From NCBI GenBank assembly GCA_964036195.1, contig OZ038459.1, forward strand, positions 21,759,206-21,823,205: a DNA stretch of 64,000 nt. The letters run 5' to 3'. Every line of letters starts with the position of its first letter. Position 1 is the stretch's first letter. Below are positions 1-11,991 of the stretch, in pieces. The stretch comes from Sphaerolaimus hirsutus. Taxonomy: Eukaryota; Nematoda; Chromadorea; Monhysterida; Sphaerolaimidae. Both the position numbers and the translations under genes were made by a program. The notes below the pieces were generated by a model. That model did no database searches, was not told where the DNA came from, and worked only from the letters and a program-made list of their open reading frames with translations.

Positions 1-78
1 TTCGCAAATTTTCAGTTCCAAAAAAGTATCAGTTGACAGAGTTAGCGAGCGCATTTACTCGAATATGAACTGCACCTG

Positions 79-267
79 GGGCAGTCCCAAGCCCTGTAAA
101 GTGTAAAGTAGAGTGTCAAATGTAATGCAAATGCAAAGTAAACTGTCAATCAAAACAAAAAAGAAAAGATTTTATTACTGAGCTTTGCATGACAATTGAC
201 AGTTTACTTTCCATTTGACTTTACATTTGACACTTTACTTTACACTTTACAGGGCTTGGGACTGCCC
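79..267. mobile_element. Family I MITE (CWG target, PIF/Harbinger-like)
   Basis: The element has near-perfect terminal inverted repeats. The left end reads GGGCAGTCCCAAGCCC and the right end is its complement. CTG stands on both sides (76-78 and 268-270), so the target duplication is 3 bp of the form CWG. The interior is palindromic and built from words such as TTTGACACTTTACTTT. There is no coding capacity. The CWG duplication is typical of PIF/Harbinger elements; that assignment is inference. Confidence 0.75.
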
Positions 268-411
268 CTGGGAACAAAATTTGTGAAGTCAACTCACAAA
301 AAACATCAAATTGAAGACAAAAAGTGCGTAGCGGAGGCAGCGAGCTCCACAACTCAATCCCATAATATCGCTTTCCAAAAAAAATCTAGCTAATTTGGCA
401 CTTTCATACTG

Positions 412-600
412 GGGGCAGTCCCAGACCATGTAAAAAGCCCTGTAAAATGTCAAATGTCATGCAAAGTGTCAAAAGTCATGGAAAATGCCCTGCAAAATGG
501 CAACCGTGGTTGCCATTTTGCAGGGCATTTTCCATGACTTTCGACACTTTGCATGACATTTGACATTTTACAGGGCTTTTACAGGGTCTGGGAGTAGCAC
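412..600. mobile_element. Family I MITE, fold-back
   Basis: This fold-back element has left end GGGGCAGTCCCAGACC and a right end complementary to it. The arms contain GTCAAATGTCATGCAAAG and meet around GCAACCGTGGTTGC. It is flanked by CTG on the left and CAG on the right, so the CWG duplication differs at the central base. It is the reference copy for the family: degenerate or partial relatives end near 9377, 13968, 19779, 21053, 28423 and 42741. Confidence 0.7.
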
Positions 601-1221
601 CAGGGCAGCATAGGTTTTTAATTGTGGCAGTGTTCAATGGGTTTTCATAGATTTATATTTTATAACCAATTTTTTTCCTGGATAAATAGGCAGTAGTAGT
701 AAATAAGAATTATTTTTTATAAATTTCAATGAGTATCCAAATATAGAGGTAAATACAAATATCAATGTCAGCGACTTAGCTCAATTTGAATTAAGAACCA
801 TTGCAAAATAAATACGTAAATATTTATGAGAGTAGAGTATAACAGCTGTGTCATCTCATCATGTAATCTTGTACATTAATTATAGGACATAGTAAATAAA
901 TGCACACGTAAGGCAGACATCCGAATTTCGGTGATGGCAGACTGCGAAAACGTTTTTTTCCTTGTAACGGATACTTTATGATAGGCGGTTCAAGACTACA
1001 CAAATTCCACGGGAGGTCCACGGGTTACTGAGAGTAGAATTAATCTGGAATATGCTGCACGGTTCAATTTTTCCATTTTCAACTCTTTTTTTAAGTGCTT
1101 TTTCCAGGGGTTTTAGGTACAGGTACAGATGATACAGAAGGTACAGATGATGATGCTGTAGTGGCAGCCACAGGTTGTAGTGTTTGCACTCGCAGCAAAT
1201 CAGTGATGCCTGTGTCTCAAA

Positions 1222-1395
1222 TCATTGAGCCACCATTTTCAGCTTGGCCGCATAACGCTCAAAGGCCATTTTATGCCACATTTTTTCATCATCAGGATTG
1301 TGCGCCTTTAAAATATATTGCAGCTGGTCAAGTTTCTCTCGATTCTTTGCTGTGGCATACTGGTCCACAAAGCGGTTGTAGTTGAATCGGCACAT
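1222..1395 (-). pseudogene. Small coding remnant, 57 codons, unidentified
   Basis: The minus strand has a 57-residue frame starting MCRFNYNRFVDQYATA. Its composition looks like a real protein: charged, helical and amphipathic, with motifs such as NREKLDQLQYILKAHNPDDE and WHKMAFERYAAKLK. Directly downstream, in another frame, an open Ser/Val/Pro-rich stretch (beginning DTGITDLLRVQTLQPVA) runs on for about 40 residues. This suggests one frame broken by a small insertion near 1220. No family is recognised. It could be a host exon or a transposon accessory protein. The 96-codon plus-strand frame over the same bases is judged to be its shadow. Confidence 0.35.
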
Positions 1396-2857
1396 CAGTT
1401 GTCAGCACGCACAGCAAATAATGCGCTGGTCATCTGCCGTGATCTGCGGTGAAGTGCCTTCACGCACACGCTAGCAGGCACTGCAACGCACTTCACAAAT
1501 TTCAGATTTTTTTTCTGTAAACAATTTAGTAATAAGATTCATGAAACATAGGTGAAGTGCATTCCAACGATGATCAGGCTTGATCAGGATCTGAAGTGTG
1601 ATCACGAGCGGTGAAGTGCCCGGTGATCAGGCTTGATCAGGCTCTGAAGTGTGATCATGAGAGGCACTTCCAACTGCTTCAGTGCACTTCACGAGCATTT
1701 TATTTGCAGTGATGGCTGTAGTCGGGCAGCATCACAGGTAGGGTAATGTCGATAGTTGATCACTGCTGAAAATTCTTGATGTTGTCATGTCATCAATGTC
1801 AAGTCAGAGATGTCAGGAAGTTGGGCAAAGTTGGGTAGTCAAGCACAGGTCGGGTAGTCGGGCACAGGTCAAGTAGTTGAGTTTGAGTTGAACCGGGTCG
1901 TGGCACCAGTTGGAGTAGATGTGGGTCGACATGGGGGCCCACAACCCCAAGACACAGTTTGGAGAGCACAGCTTATTGCACAGTGCTGAACTAAACATGC
2001 ATCACATGTAGTCACAGTAGATGTACACATGAAACAACACCTTCGCGGGTTTGGTGACACCCCAGGCTACACATATACTCAACTGTATTTAACCAGTACT
2101 CAAGTACTGGGTATATCCTCAAAATACCCCAGGGGGTGATTGTTTCAGAGTGAGAATTTTGAAGTGGGTTAAACGATGGGGGGCTTATTATTTTGCCAGA
2201 AATTTTTTGAACTTCCAGTACTAATTTGCTGTTTGAAACGTACACAGACATAGAAAAATGACACGATAACTGCTTTGTATAAGAATCTATAGACTTTGTA
2301 TAGCTAAGTATGTAGATGGCATAAACCCTGTTCTAACGTAACAAGTCATTGTTTTTACGTGTGTTTTGTATTGCCCGGATCACAAACCGCATCTATCGTC
2401 ATTAACGTTTTCTTTACACTCAATTTGGGGGAGGGGGTATTTCGAGGGGGGGGCTCATAAATACAGTGGCTATTTTGAGGGGGAATTTCGAGATCGGGGG
2501 TATTTCGAGGAAATACAGTATACTTTTGTTAAAAGTATTTGATATGTATTTGGCGAGTAAATAAAAAAACATTTTAACAACTGCGGTGAACTGTACATGT
2601 GAGTATATAATGAAGTGAATACAAATACGCCAGCCGTGCCATTTGTCAGTGATTTATGGCAAGAGTGATGTGTGCAATTTTTCCGGAGTATATCGTACAG
2701 CCACATATTATGTTCATTTATAACATTTCCGAAATTCGGCTTTTCAGCGTGATGGAAAATTCAAATACATTACCAGCTGCAAATTGCAATCAAACTGCAA
2801 GACATTTTGTTGTGGTGCGAAAAGTAGAGAAAAAGAACAGATATCCGAAATGATTAC
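1396..2857. other. No gene seen; decayed repeats
   Basis: This stretch holds short CACTTC/GTGATCA repeats (1440-1720) and GGTCGGGTAGTCGGGCA-like words (1800-1890). It also holds a degenerate copy of the CCTCGAAATACCCCC family in opposite orientation near 2130-2520, ending in TTTCGAGGAAATACAGTA. No splice-supported coding exon is visible. Confidence 0.4.
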
Positions 2858-3268
2858 CGTATTTCTTCTAATAGAACGGCATACCTCCAATAGAAAGGCA
2901 CCTCCAATAGAACGGCAGGTTTTGGCACATTTTTGCGCTCACGAAAACAATAGAACGGCAGCATACAATAGAACGGCACCTCCAATAGAATGGCAGGTAT
3001 ACATTATGTTGCGAGTGTGCCAAAACACCAATATAAGTAGAAAATGGATTGTGAGAATGTTCAAAGCATTCAATTAGCTGCTAAATGTCAAATTGATGCT
3101 CTTACATTAAAATATTGCTCAAGCTACATTAAAAATGAGGCTCATGTTCACATGAGAAATGTGTGAAAAAATCGGTGAAAAAAAAATAACGGCAGCCTCC
3201 AATAGAACGGCAGGTAAAAAAGTTGACGAAAAAAGTAGAACGGCGCTCTTCTATTAGAAGAAATACGG
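2858..3268. mobile_element. TA-target MITE, AATAGAACGGC word family
   Basis: The element runs from CCGTATTTCTTCTAATAG to the complementary end and is flanked by TA on both sides (2856-2857 and 3269-3270). The interior repeats the word CCAATAGAACGGCA in both orientations. It shares its outermost 7-9 bases with the CCTCGAAATA, CTCTAATATAAGG and AATGCTCCAATAAGG families in this window. TA duplications indicate the Tc1/mariner/pogo group. Confidence 0.7.
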
Positions 3269-3699
3269 TATGTCTTAGTCGAGAACACGCATGCACAGCG
3301 CACACCTTCACAAAAAGAAAAAGCCGTAAGAGTAAAGGAGTACGAGTAGGCGTAAAAGTGACGAATCTTATTTTATCTTAATCAGTTTTTCTTTTTTAAA
3401 CAATTTTTATAAAATTAACTATGACGTCATGATGTCCTGTTTTCTCCAGACAAGTGCATAGCATTCTGCCCGCAGAGCATACCAAAGCCGTGAATTCAAA
3501 TTGGGTGGCATCTCGCAGATAGTGCACACATAAAAACTGCAGTGCACTATTTATTTCGACCGCAGAAGAAAGAGTGACTGCACTGGAGCAGCTTCAAGCG
3601 TGTATTCGTGCGATGGCACCACCGTACTGGAATTTGTACTGGAATCTGCAATCCTAGATCCTGTAAAATGTCAAATGTCATGCAAGGAGTCTAAAGTAC

Positions 3700-4246
3700 A
3701 TAGTTGTTAAAACGTATTTACGTTGAGCCTGTGCCATTATGCATCTAAACCGATTATGCATCTAGGCCCATCATGCACCTAATTCTACCCATGCATCTAG
3801 ACCGATTACTCACAAGTACTCACTTACTTGCATACTTTTTGAAAGTATGCAAGTACAGAAAATGTATTTTAAGGGGACAGAAAATGTCATTTTGCCAGAC
3901 AAAAAGTAACAAACATAGGACATTTTCCTAAGAAATACTTATCAGGAGAGAAAATCTTTGATGTATTTCAGGGTAAAAATTGCAAAAATACTGATTTTTA
4001 CATTCTTTTTGTGACAAAAATACCTACTTTTACGTTTACTGTGAGAAAAAATACCCATTTTTACGTTTTCCATGGAAAAAAATATGATTGTACATTTTCT
4101 CAGGAAAAAAAGTATTTTACTCACCTTTTATGAAGTATAAAAGTAAAAATAAAATACTTAATGTTTTCTATACTCAGGGGTGAATAAAACAAAAATACTT
4201 TATGTTTACATTTACTTTTAAAAAGTTCAGTAGTTTTAACAACTCT
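3700..4246. mobile_element. GTTGTTAAAA-end element (hAT-like), degenerate
   Basis: The left end reads TAGTTGTTAAAACGTATTTA. The right end, GTTTTAACAACTCTG, is the complement of CAGAGTTGTTAAAAC. The interior is rich in TTTTACGTTTTCT, GTATTTTAC and GAAAAAA words that recur in copies at 21.42-22.34, 35.2-36.15 and 41.0-41.67 kb. No clean target duplication is visible, so the ends are approximate. Confidence 0.45.
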
Positions 4247-4353
4247 GGTTAGATGTATAATTTGTCTAGATGCAACATGGGTAGAATAGGTGCATGATGG
4301 GCCTAGATGCATAATTGGTTTAGATGCATACTGAGTCCTACTCTTTACATTTA

Positions 4354-4821
4354 CCGTATTTCTTCTAATAGAATAGAGGGGCGGGTCTCCAATAGAAGGG
4401 CGTCTCCAAAAGAAGGTACACTGTTACAGCTTTATTTGGGCCATGAAATCAATAGAAGGGCGGTCTCCAATAGAAGGTACAGATAGTGCTGGAATTGGAC
4501 CAAATGCATGAAAAATTAAAAAATATCAGTGGACGCCGCAATTTAGTGGCTTTGGTCCATTGATCCGGTGCTATTTTAACATAATATGTTGAATGAACTC
4601 TACGAATCGTAGTTCTTATCAAATGTCTGTGACGAACTGACGAAACACCTTGAAAAACCTTGGGAGAAAGTGGAAAAAGTATGCTGAAGAAATGACAAAA
4701 GAAATAGAAGGGTGGTCTCCAATAGAAGGGCGTCTCCAATAGAAGGGCGTCTCCAATAGAAGGGCTGGTAAAAAAGTTGACGAAAAAATAGAAGGGCGCC
4801 CTTCTATTAGAAGAAATACGG
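4354..4821. mobile_element. TA-target MITE, AATAGAAGGGCG word family
   Basis: CCGTATTTCTTCTAATAG begins the element and its complement ends it. The left flank is TA; the right flank has drifted. The interior iterates CCAATAGAAGGGCGTCT, a variant of the AATAGAACGGC word. It is non-coding: the 147-codon minus-strand frame through it is repeat-derived. Confidence 0.65.
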
Positions 4822-5058
4822 ACTCGACAAATACACCCGAGTACTGCATAACTGCGTTTACGTTTTCTCCAGACAAGAATACAGGTACTCACTTACTCGC
4901 GTACTTATTGAAACATGGAACTTGACAGGGATTACAGGATTCGGTACTGCAACTGGCCATATGAGCAAAAACATTATCGAAGCTCTGGATCGCACCGTGT
5001 AAATCGTGAAATCATGTAAAATGTCACATTTTAAGGAAAAAAAATTTTTATTGTTATA

Positions 5059-5502
5059 CCGTATTACCTCCAATATAAGGCATCCCTCTAATATAAGGTA
5101 CCCTCTAATAAAAGGTATAACTTTTGGCCATTTTGAACCCAATTAAATAAATATAAGGTGCCCTCTAATATAAGGAATACCTCTAATAAGGCACAGCTGG
5201 CTGCGTACCAAAACGCACAAAATAATACAAACGGTTGCTAAACATGGCGGAAAATGATGAATATGGTGCCGAAGGGCACTGCGATAACTCTTCGTCGATT
5301 GCCGCCGCTGAAAAATTTGTCAGAATACGGCGACACTGTTCACTCGAAGAGAAACTTTGAATTGTTGACCAGACGAAAATCTGGCGAAAAAAATTGAAGG
5401 TACCCTCTAATATAAGGTACCCTCTAATATAAGGTATAACTTTTGGCTCCAAAAATCTGATGAAAACAATATAAGGTATACCTTATATTAGAGGTAATAC
5501 GG
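5059..5502. mobile_element. TA-target element, CTAATATAAGG word family
   Basis: This element runs from CCGTATTACCTCCAATA to the complementary end, with TA at 5057-5058 and 5503-5504. The words CCTCTAATATAAGGTA are iterated near both ends. Unlike the other word-family elements it has a non-repetitive core (about 5195-5395) holding a short frame shared with the copy at 36590-37290. That suggests it derives from a coding parent element. Confidence 0.7.
5244..5360 (+). pseudogene. Possible transposase N-terminal remnant, 38 codons
   Basis: A short frame begins MAENDEYGAEGHCDNSSS and ends in a basic run, RIRRHCSLEEKL. The related element at 36590-37290 carries the same start on its minus strand, MAENGAEGHCDNSSS, differing by an in-frame 9-bp gap. 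Keeping frame across an indel suggests past coding selection. The basic tail resembles the lead-in to a helix-turn-helix domain of pogo-type transposases, but this is inference from a few residues. Confidence 0.3.
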
Positions 5503-5504
5503 TA

Positions 5505-7546
5505 TTTATATTTATCTGCAACTGATATTTTGCACGATTTAAACAATGTACACGCTAGATCACCATTGGCGCTTGGCTTGGCGCCAATTTTCTGCAAACC
5601 AACGCTGGCCACAATGGCGCCAGCGCCAGAATAAATGGCGCCATTCCTCTGTGGCGCCATTGCATTACCATAAGACCCAAGAAAATCGTGTGTAGCGCGC
5701 GCACAGCGCTGAATTTCCACGCAAGCGCGCATTGTTTCACTCTTCTATGAAAAGCTGTCCCAGAAACACGCTATGCGGATATCCCATAGCAATTGGCACT
5801 CGCTTCGTTCTAGTGCTTATGTCATTTTAGCATATATGAGCAGAAAGATTGTGACTGCGGCAAAATGCTACTTTTAAGGAGCTGTTAAGGAAGAGTTGAC
5901 AAAATTTGGAACTTTTTCTGAGTTTTTGCGTTGAGATTTGACTTGTGTGATGTGTTAACTTTTACTACTAAGAGCTGCCGATTTAATTACAAACGTTGTC
6001 AACAATTAAGTCATAATTTAACAAGTCATGCAAAGTGGCAAACGTAATGTAAAATGCGCTGTAAAATGTCAAATTTTCTTTTACTTTTACCGCTCATTTT
6101 ACATTTTACCGAATGTGGGAGTCGAACCTAAACACAGAAATTCGCTACTTCAAAACACAGAAATATCTGTCAAAACTTAAATTTTTTGTCAACACTGGAA
6201 AGCTTCCGACCACAACCAAGTGCCCATACTAAAAAGTTATTGAAGCGTTTATGCACAATATCAAGCGCGAATAGTCGTCTCACATTTCTGTATTTACCAT
6301 ACAACATGATTCTTAAAATGCATTCTGCAGTTATTTCCATTTTAGCTAAAAATTTCTGTCAAGTACTCTAAAAGGGAGTTTTTGCTAAGGCGCATTAAAA
6401 TATATGAGCGCTAAATGTCAATAAATAAATGAAAATGAACGTGAAAAAGTGAAATTAGTTAAAAATGTGCCAAAAAATGTGCCAAAAAGGTGTCTACAAA
6501 ACGCGAACCAAAAAAATCAGAAAATAACTGTTCCCTTCGCGATGTGAAAGGACCATGTCAATCAAAAGCAATAGAAGGGGGGGAAAAATGAAGGGCACAG
6601 AAATATATGCAAAATCCGAATAAAATACACGGTAAGCTGAGCAGTGAGCGGCTTACACTGAATGTTCCATAATTTGCCAAATATCCTAAAATCCTTTGAT
6701 AAATATTGAGGTAAATTATATCTTGAGTGAAAGGAATGTACCTAAAATGATAAATACAGTGAAAAACACCAAATTTTTTGGTTCATCATTCACATGGTAT
6801 ACGGTAGATTTCAGTTGAACGTATGCATTCAATACACCAAATGCATGAAAGCCGTCAGGCAGTAGAGATGGCAGGCAAAAATTCGAAAACGTTTTGGAAT
6901 TTTCGATTTTTTTTCCAACTTTTTTAATTTCTATTCCACAATTTCCACCACCAGAAAAAACACAATTTTTTTGGAAATTCTAAAATTCGACAACGACTTC
7001 GAAGTTTCTAGTTTTTCAGTATTTTTGGTTGAAAATGCATAAAAATAGGGAAACGCAACTCAAAAAATAACATTCAAATGGACCTATTTGTAGAAACAGA
7101 ACAAAAATGGACAAATAAATGTGTCTGCAGTAGCTGCTTGGAAAGCCGCAAAACACAGCGCAATATTTTAGTGGAAAAAATTCGACAATTCTAAAGTTTT
7201 CCAAAATATTTCGAAAATTTGAAAACCAATTTTTGGAAAAAAAATTGGAAAATTTATTTTCGAAAAAAAACATTAAAAAATCCAACCACCCTCCCATCCA
7301 CTTTACCACCGCCGCTTAGTGTATCAGTGTATCATCTTGATCTAACAATTGGGGCGGCGCACATTCCAGTTGACAAACCCAGCGGCGGGTTGCCGCGCTC
7401 AATCTACGAATCTGCATGCGGCGCGCATGAGCTTGTCCAGCGGGCGTTGGAAACGCGCCATGGCGCCATTTTTTGAAAAAATGGCGCCAGCGAAATGGCG
7501 CCATGAAATGGGGTTTGAAAATTACATCCAAAAATAATTTTAAAAC
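5505..7546. other. No gene seen
   Basis: The stretch contains a GGCGCC-word fragment at 5570-5660 and a CATTTTAC word cluster at 6010-6110. At 6865-7290 there is a run of TTCGAAAATT words resembling the element at 18581-19076, including its ATGGCA-like left end near 6867. A further GGCGCC fragment lies at 7440-7505. No coding exon is recognised. Confidence 0.4.
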
Positions 7547-7549
7547 CAG

Positions 7550-8038
7550 GGGCCAGATTTAATTCTCCCTACAGATTTGTAGGGTAGGGCGTACGCCCGA
7601 TAGATTTTTTAAAGTTCAGCCGCATCGACGCACATGCACCAAGAGCATTTCTTGGCCGTCGGCCAATTCATTTTTTATTTTATTTTGTCGGGCGGGTTAC
7701 TCGCATAAGTCGCGCTTTTGCGTAGTCAGGTGGTCACTTTTTTAGTGTTACTGTCTGCAACCGAAACCATGATGGCAGCGACAAGAAAGAAATGCATGCA
7801 CGAGTGTACAAAAGCGCGACTTATGCGAGTGACCCGCCCGACAAAATAAAATAAAAAGCGAATTGGCAGACGGCCAAGAAATGACGAAATAGTGATTTCC
7901 GGGCCAAGATCGAAGCAATATACGTCATATTGCAATATCGGCGACCTTGTGCATGTGCGTCGATGCGGCTGAACTTCAAAAAATCTATCGGGCGTACGCC
8001 CTACCCTACAAATCTGTAGGGAGAATTAAATCTGGCCC
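7550..8038. mobile_element. Family III fold-back MITE (CWG target)
   Basis: Arms of about 90 bp face each other. The left arm begins GGGCCAGATTTAATTCTC and the right arm ends with its complement; both carry GGGCGTACGCCCGATAGA next to GGTAGGGC. CAG flanks both sides (7547-7549 and 8039-8041). A second, inner inverted repeat (GTCGGGCGGGTTACTCGC facing its complement) lies at about 7687-7852. A truncated left end of the same family occurs at 28436-28470. Confidence 0.75.
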
Positions 8039-8211
8039 CAGGGGTGCGGGGGCACAGTCCCAGGAAGAGGTACCTATCTCGGTTTTGGTTTATTGAGACT
8101 CGAAACGAAATCAACACTCATCCGATAAAAAAACACATTATTTTTCGTTGCTTCTTTGGCGCTTTAAAAAATATTTTACCGAAAAAAATTGGCGCCATAC
8201 CAACACAAGAC

Positions 8212-8362
8212 TAGTGATGGAAAAACGACAGAAATTGCGCCACGTCACTATTCGAAAACAGGGCGCAATTTGAAAAGGAGCGCCGGGCGCCAATAGCGCC
8301 ACAAAAAAATGGCGCCTTGCGCCAATGGCGCCACGCCTTCAAATGGCGCCATTCGATCACTA
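8212..8362. mobile_element. TAGTGATG / GGCGCC-word MITE
   Basis: It starts TAGTGATGGAAAAACG and ends CGATCACTA. The interior is iterated GGCGCCA words in both orientations. The flanking 8-mers (cacaagac and gcgcagac) match at only 5 of 8 positions, so the target duplication is eroded or the end is mis-set. Confidence 0.5.
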
Positions 8363-9606
8363 GCGCAGACACCCACAGCGCAGTGCCGCGCGCCGGTGCA
8401 CACGCAGTGCACTGCGCTAGTGCGCGCCCTTTGTGCGCGTGTTTTCTAGTCGCAATCACAAGTCAAACTGGGTGCGTGTGGTGCGTGTTTAGTGATACGG
8501 TTGAAACGGGTTTCGAATTCCGATTCCGGAATTCGGGAAAGACGATTCGGGTATTTTTGAATGTCGATATTGATTAACAAGCCACGGATACGATCCTGGG
8601 CAAAGAGCAGATGAAAATGTGTCACAATTAGATCTCCAAAATGGGTGATTTTCAGAAAATATCATTGAATATAATATAAAAAAATCTCTCAAAATGATTA
8701 TATTGGTAGTTAAATGTCTCTGATTGTAAACAATTGGAAAGGATAAACGCTATTTTTTTGTATTTACTTAAACAAAATATAGGTAATCAAATCTCAGAGA
8801 AAAAAGAACAGGAGAAAATAGAAAAAATTATTTTGTTAAATTTAATTTTTTTTAAATATCCCGAAATTCTTTGAATACTACCCTACCCAGATCACGAGTC
8901 CGGCGAAAATTCACGACTTTCCACCCCCATTAACAAAAATGGCAATCCCGACAATTCAAATTCACAATGCCGGTTTACGTATGGGACAAACCGCGAATTT
9001 TCACGCGCATCCGTATGGATTTTTTTTTGCCATTCGATCGAACCATTATGTGTTCAATTATAAGTAAAGCGTGACTTGAAAATCAAACTGAAATGTGTCG
9101 GATAATGTCAGAAAATCTTGTCATTTGCAGAAAAGAATGCAAAATTGATTTAACTATTAAAAAAACAATCAAAATGCAGACTGATTAGAGGTTCCCATGG
9201 AGCAACCTACAATTTTAATAAGAAACCACACCTCATTTAACAGTTTCCAGGACATTTTCCATGACTTTAGACACTTTGCATGATATTTGACATTTTCCAG
9301 AGAATTTTGCAGTTGACACTTTGCATGACACTTGACATTTTTCAGGGAATTTTACAGGGTCTGGGAGTGCTCCCAGGCTCGCACACTAGTCGCGTAGAGT
9401 GGTAGTTTAAAATGCTAGCAATGCATTACAGATTTTTTTTGCATGACGTCTACCACAGTGCACAGAAACCACACGCGAGAATACAAAGCCAATGTTTTTT
9501 GGTGGATCTATTTGTTTCGGCTCAGATATGGGACGTACTTTTTCGTAGCTTTCAAGCACTTTTATTGTGTTCACGCGAAGAAGAGTTGTAGTAGATAAAC
9601 ACTTTA

Positions 9607-9993
9607 CCGTATTTCCTCGAAATACCCCCCTCCACTCGAGACCACTATGAAACAATCACCCCCCCCCTCGAAATAAATACCCCCTCGTTTGACCCCCCCC
9701 CCCCACCCCCTCTCGAGACCACTATGAAGCAATCACCCTACCCCCTCGAAATACCCCCCCAGATTGAGTGTAAAGAGAACGTACATGACAAATACTGCAG
9801 TTTGTGTTCTGCGTAGTGCAGAATACACGTTAAAACAATGTCTTCTACCCCAGTGTACATCACGCGAACGACGATTTTGTACTAGAATAATAACCCCCCC
9901 CCCCCTCGAAATACCCCCCTCGTTTAACCCCCCCCCCCTCCCGGGACCACTATGAAACAATCACCCCCCGAGGGGTATTTCGAGGAAATACGG
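9607..9993. mobile_element. TA-target MITE, CCTCGAAATACCCCC word family
   Basis: CCGTATTTCCTCGAAATA begins the element and its complement ends it, with TA at 9605-9606 and 9994-9995. The core repeats CCCCCTCGAAATACCCCC and GACCACTATGAAACAATC twice and contains long C runs. It is non-coding. Other copies are at 22626-23077 and 27291-27684. Confidence 0.75.
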
Positions 9994-10397
9994 TATGTTC
10001 GTAAATACAAAATGCGAGTGCGTTTTAGAGATCACACGATTTACTAATTACTATTACACAAACTTACTATAGCACCAAATGTTCACAAGACGGAAACGTT
10101 TAAGTTGAGAAAATCAATGAAATTCCCAATACCGTATTACCCCCACGGTTTTTTTACAGTGGAAATTTTGAGGGGAGTGTTGAACGAGGGGCGATTATTT
10201 CGAGATGGGTTTATTATTTCGCCAAAAATTTCTTTTGTAACTTTCTGTTCAGGTGCAGATGCAGCAGTTATGTTGTCAGCGAACTGTCAGCTAACTACAT
10301 TTTGTTGTCATCAATGAGTTGCCACTTTTGTGATGGTTGGCAACTTGCCAATGGCAAGCAAGCTGTATGCGAGCTGTCACTGTTTTGCGAGTCCCTG

Positions 10398-10587
10398 TGG
10401 TGGAGAAGTGAGAAGTAAAATGGCAAAAGCAAAGTAAGAGCGCAAAGGCAAAGTGAATTGGCAAGTAAAATGAAAAAAACGATGTAAAATAAAAATAACG
10501 ATAAGAAATTTCACTTCGCGTTTGCCATTTTACTTCTCAATTCACTTCGCTTTTGCCGTTTCACTTCTCAATTTGCGGAACTGGCCC
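10398..10587. mobile_element. Family II MITE (CWG target)
   Basis: The right end is TTGCGGAACTGGCCC followed by CTG, and CTG also precedes the left end (10395-10397). The interior is made of AAGTGAGAAGTAAAATGGCA words and their complements. The left end is degenerate. Confidence 0.6.
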
Positions 10588-10822
10588 CTGGTGACCATTT
10601 TTGTCCTTGTATTTAATTGACTGATGTTCAGTGAAAAACATTCTGGTTGACTTCAAACTTTCATTCAAAAAAAGAATCACAGTTAATCACTGACAGAAAA
10701 CCCGTATCACTCAAAATGGCGGCATGTTGCAAAATGAGCGGACACAGCCAGTCAATTGTGTTTGTTCAGGCGTCTGATGCACAGGTTCTCTGCGGGGCAC
10801 AAGGACACGTGGTGGATTGGTG

Positions 10823-11681
10823 TAGTGATGGAATGGCGCCATGGCGCTGGCGCCAATTGAGGGCGCCAAAGGGCGCCGCGCCATGGCGCCATTGGCGCTT
10901 GGCGCCCTTTTTCTGTGGCGCCCTTGACGCCTGGCGCCCACATCCTGAAAGGCGCCATGGCGCCCTTGTCGCTTGGCGCCCTTTTTCCGTGGCGCCCTTG
11001 GCCACGCCCTTAAAAGGGCGCCAAAAAGGCGCCAGCAGGGTTTAAAGGAGAGTGCTGTGTAAATGAAAAAAAAGATGAAAAACGCGTTTGTGGATGATCT
11101 AAATTCACCAGAAAAATGGACGAAGTGGTGTGAGCGAGTGAAAATTATTTGTGCAACGGTTCATCAGATGTGTCTTACAGATCAGAAGACGAGAATGATG
11201 AACCGTTGAACTTGCAAAATCATAAATCAACGGATTCAAATCGTTGCAATTCCATTTTTTGTTCAATTCAAGGAAACATTGATTGGGAAAGTCTATTTGA
11301 AGTGAATGGATTGTTGTCAAATGACAATATCCATTGTGTTTGAATTCATCATGTGGATTTTATTGAAATTTTTTTGTTCTAGTGTTGTTTTTGTTCATGA
11401 CATCCTGGAGAACGCGAATTGAGTAGTGAATGTGTGTACTAGGGTGCTGTAGAAATTGTTTGAGCACACGCAGGGCGTTCTATTCACTTATTTATCCTGG
11501 CGCCCTTGGCGCCTGGCGCCCTATTTTTTAAATGGCGCCATGGCGCCCTTGGCGCTTGGCGCCCTATTTCCGTGGCGCCCTTTTTACTGTGGCGCCCTTG
11601 GCGCTTGGCGCTCGCTTTCTGAATGGCGCCATGGCGCCCTTGGCGCCTGGCGCCCTTGTTTCTGGCGCTTTTCCATCACTA
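10823..11681. mobile_element. GGCGCC-word hAT-like element with 8-bp duplication
   Basis: TAGTGATGGAATGGCGCC opens the element and GGCGCTTTTCCATCACTA closes it. A perfect 8-bp duplication, GATTGGTG, lies at 10815-10822 and 11682-11689. GGCGCC-type words fill both ends (10833-11040 and 11500-11670). A 430-bp core (about 11045-11480) is non-repetitive and holds two overlapping short frames (11058-11209 and 11149-11343). These may be transduced or ancestral transposase sequence. An 8-bp duplication is typical of hAT elements. Confidence 0.85.
11149..11343 (+). pseudogene. Short frame in the core of the hAT-like element
   Basis: The 64-residue frame contains SDVSYRSEDENDEPLNLQ and GNIDWESLFEVNGLL. 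It is acidic and non-repetitive, unlike the surrounding GGCGCC arrays. An overlapping frame (11058-11209, containing DDLNSPEKWTKWCERVK) is equally protein-like. Neither matches a domain I recognise. Both could be remnants of the parent transposase or of captured host sequence. Confidence 0.25.
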
Positions 11682-11991
11682 GATTGGTGGTGTTAGGATT
11701 GGGAATTCCAAAATTATGAAATTGTCGAAACTTGGCGCCATTTTGCCCTGGCGCCATTGGCGATTGGCGTTGGTGTTCGAAAAAGCCAGCGCCAGCGCCA
11801 AAGCAAAAAGCGCCATTGCGCTTCTGGTGCTAGGCGCCATTTTGCTCTGGCGCCATTGGCGTTTGGTGCTAGGGGTCAGAAAAGCGCAGCGCCAAAGTTC
11901 TGGCGCTTTTCAAATCACTACACATGACATTTTACAGTCTCTTTTACAAGGTCCGGGAGTGGCACCAGGTCGAGGACACCAGCAGCAAACA

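Noticed and set aside
1095..1385. 96-codon plus-strand frame
   Set aside because: It lies opposite a more protein-like minus-strand frame and has poor composition (Thr/Asp repeats from a GATGATAC-like run).
4449..4892. 147-codon minus-strand frame
   Set aside because: Its translation repeats FYWRPPFY-like words and is a reading of the AATAGAAGGGCG array.
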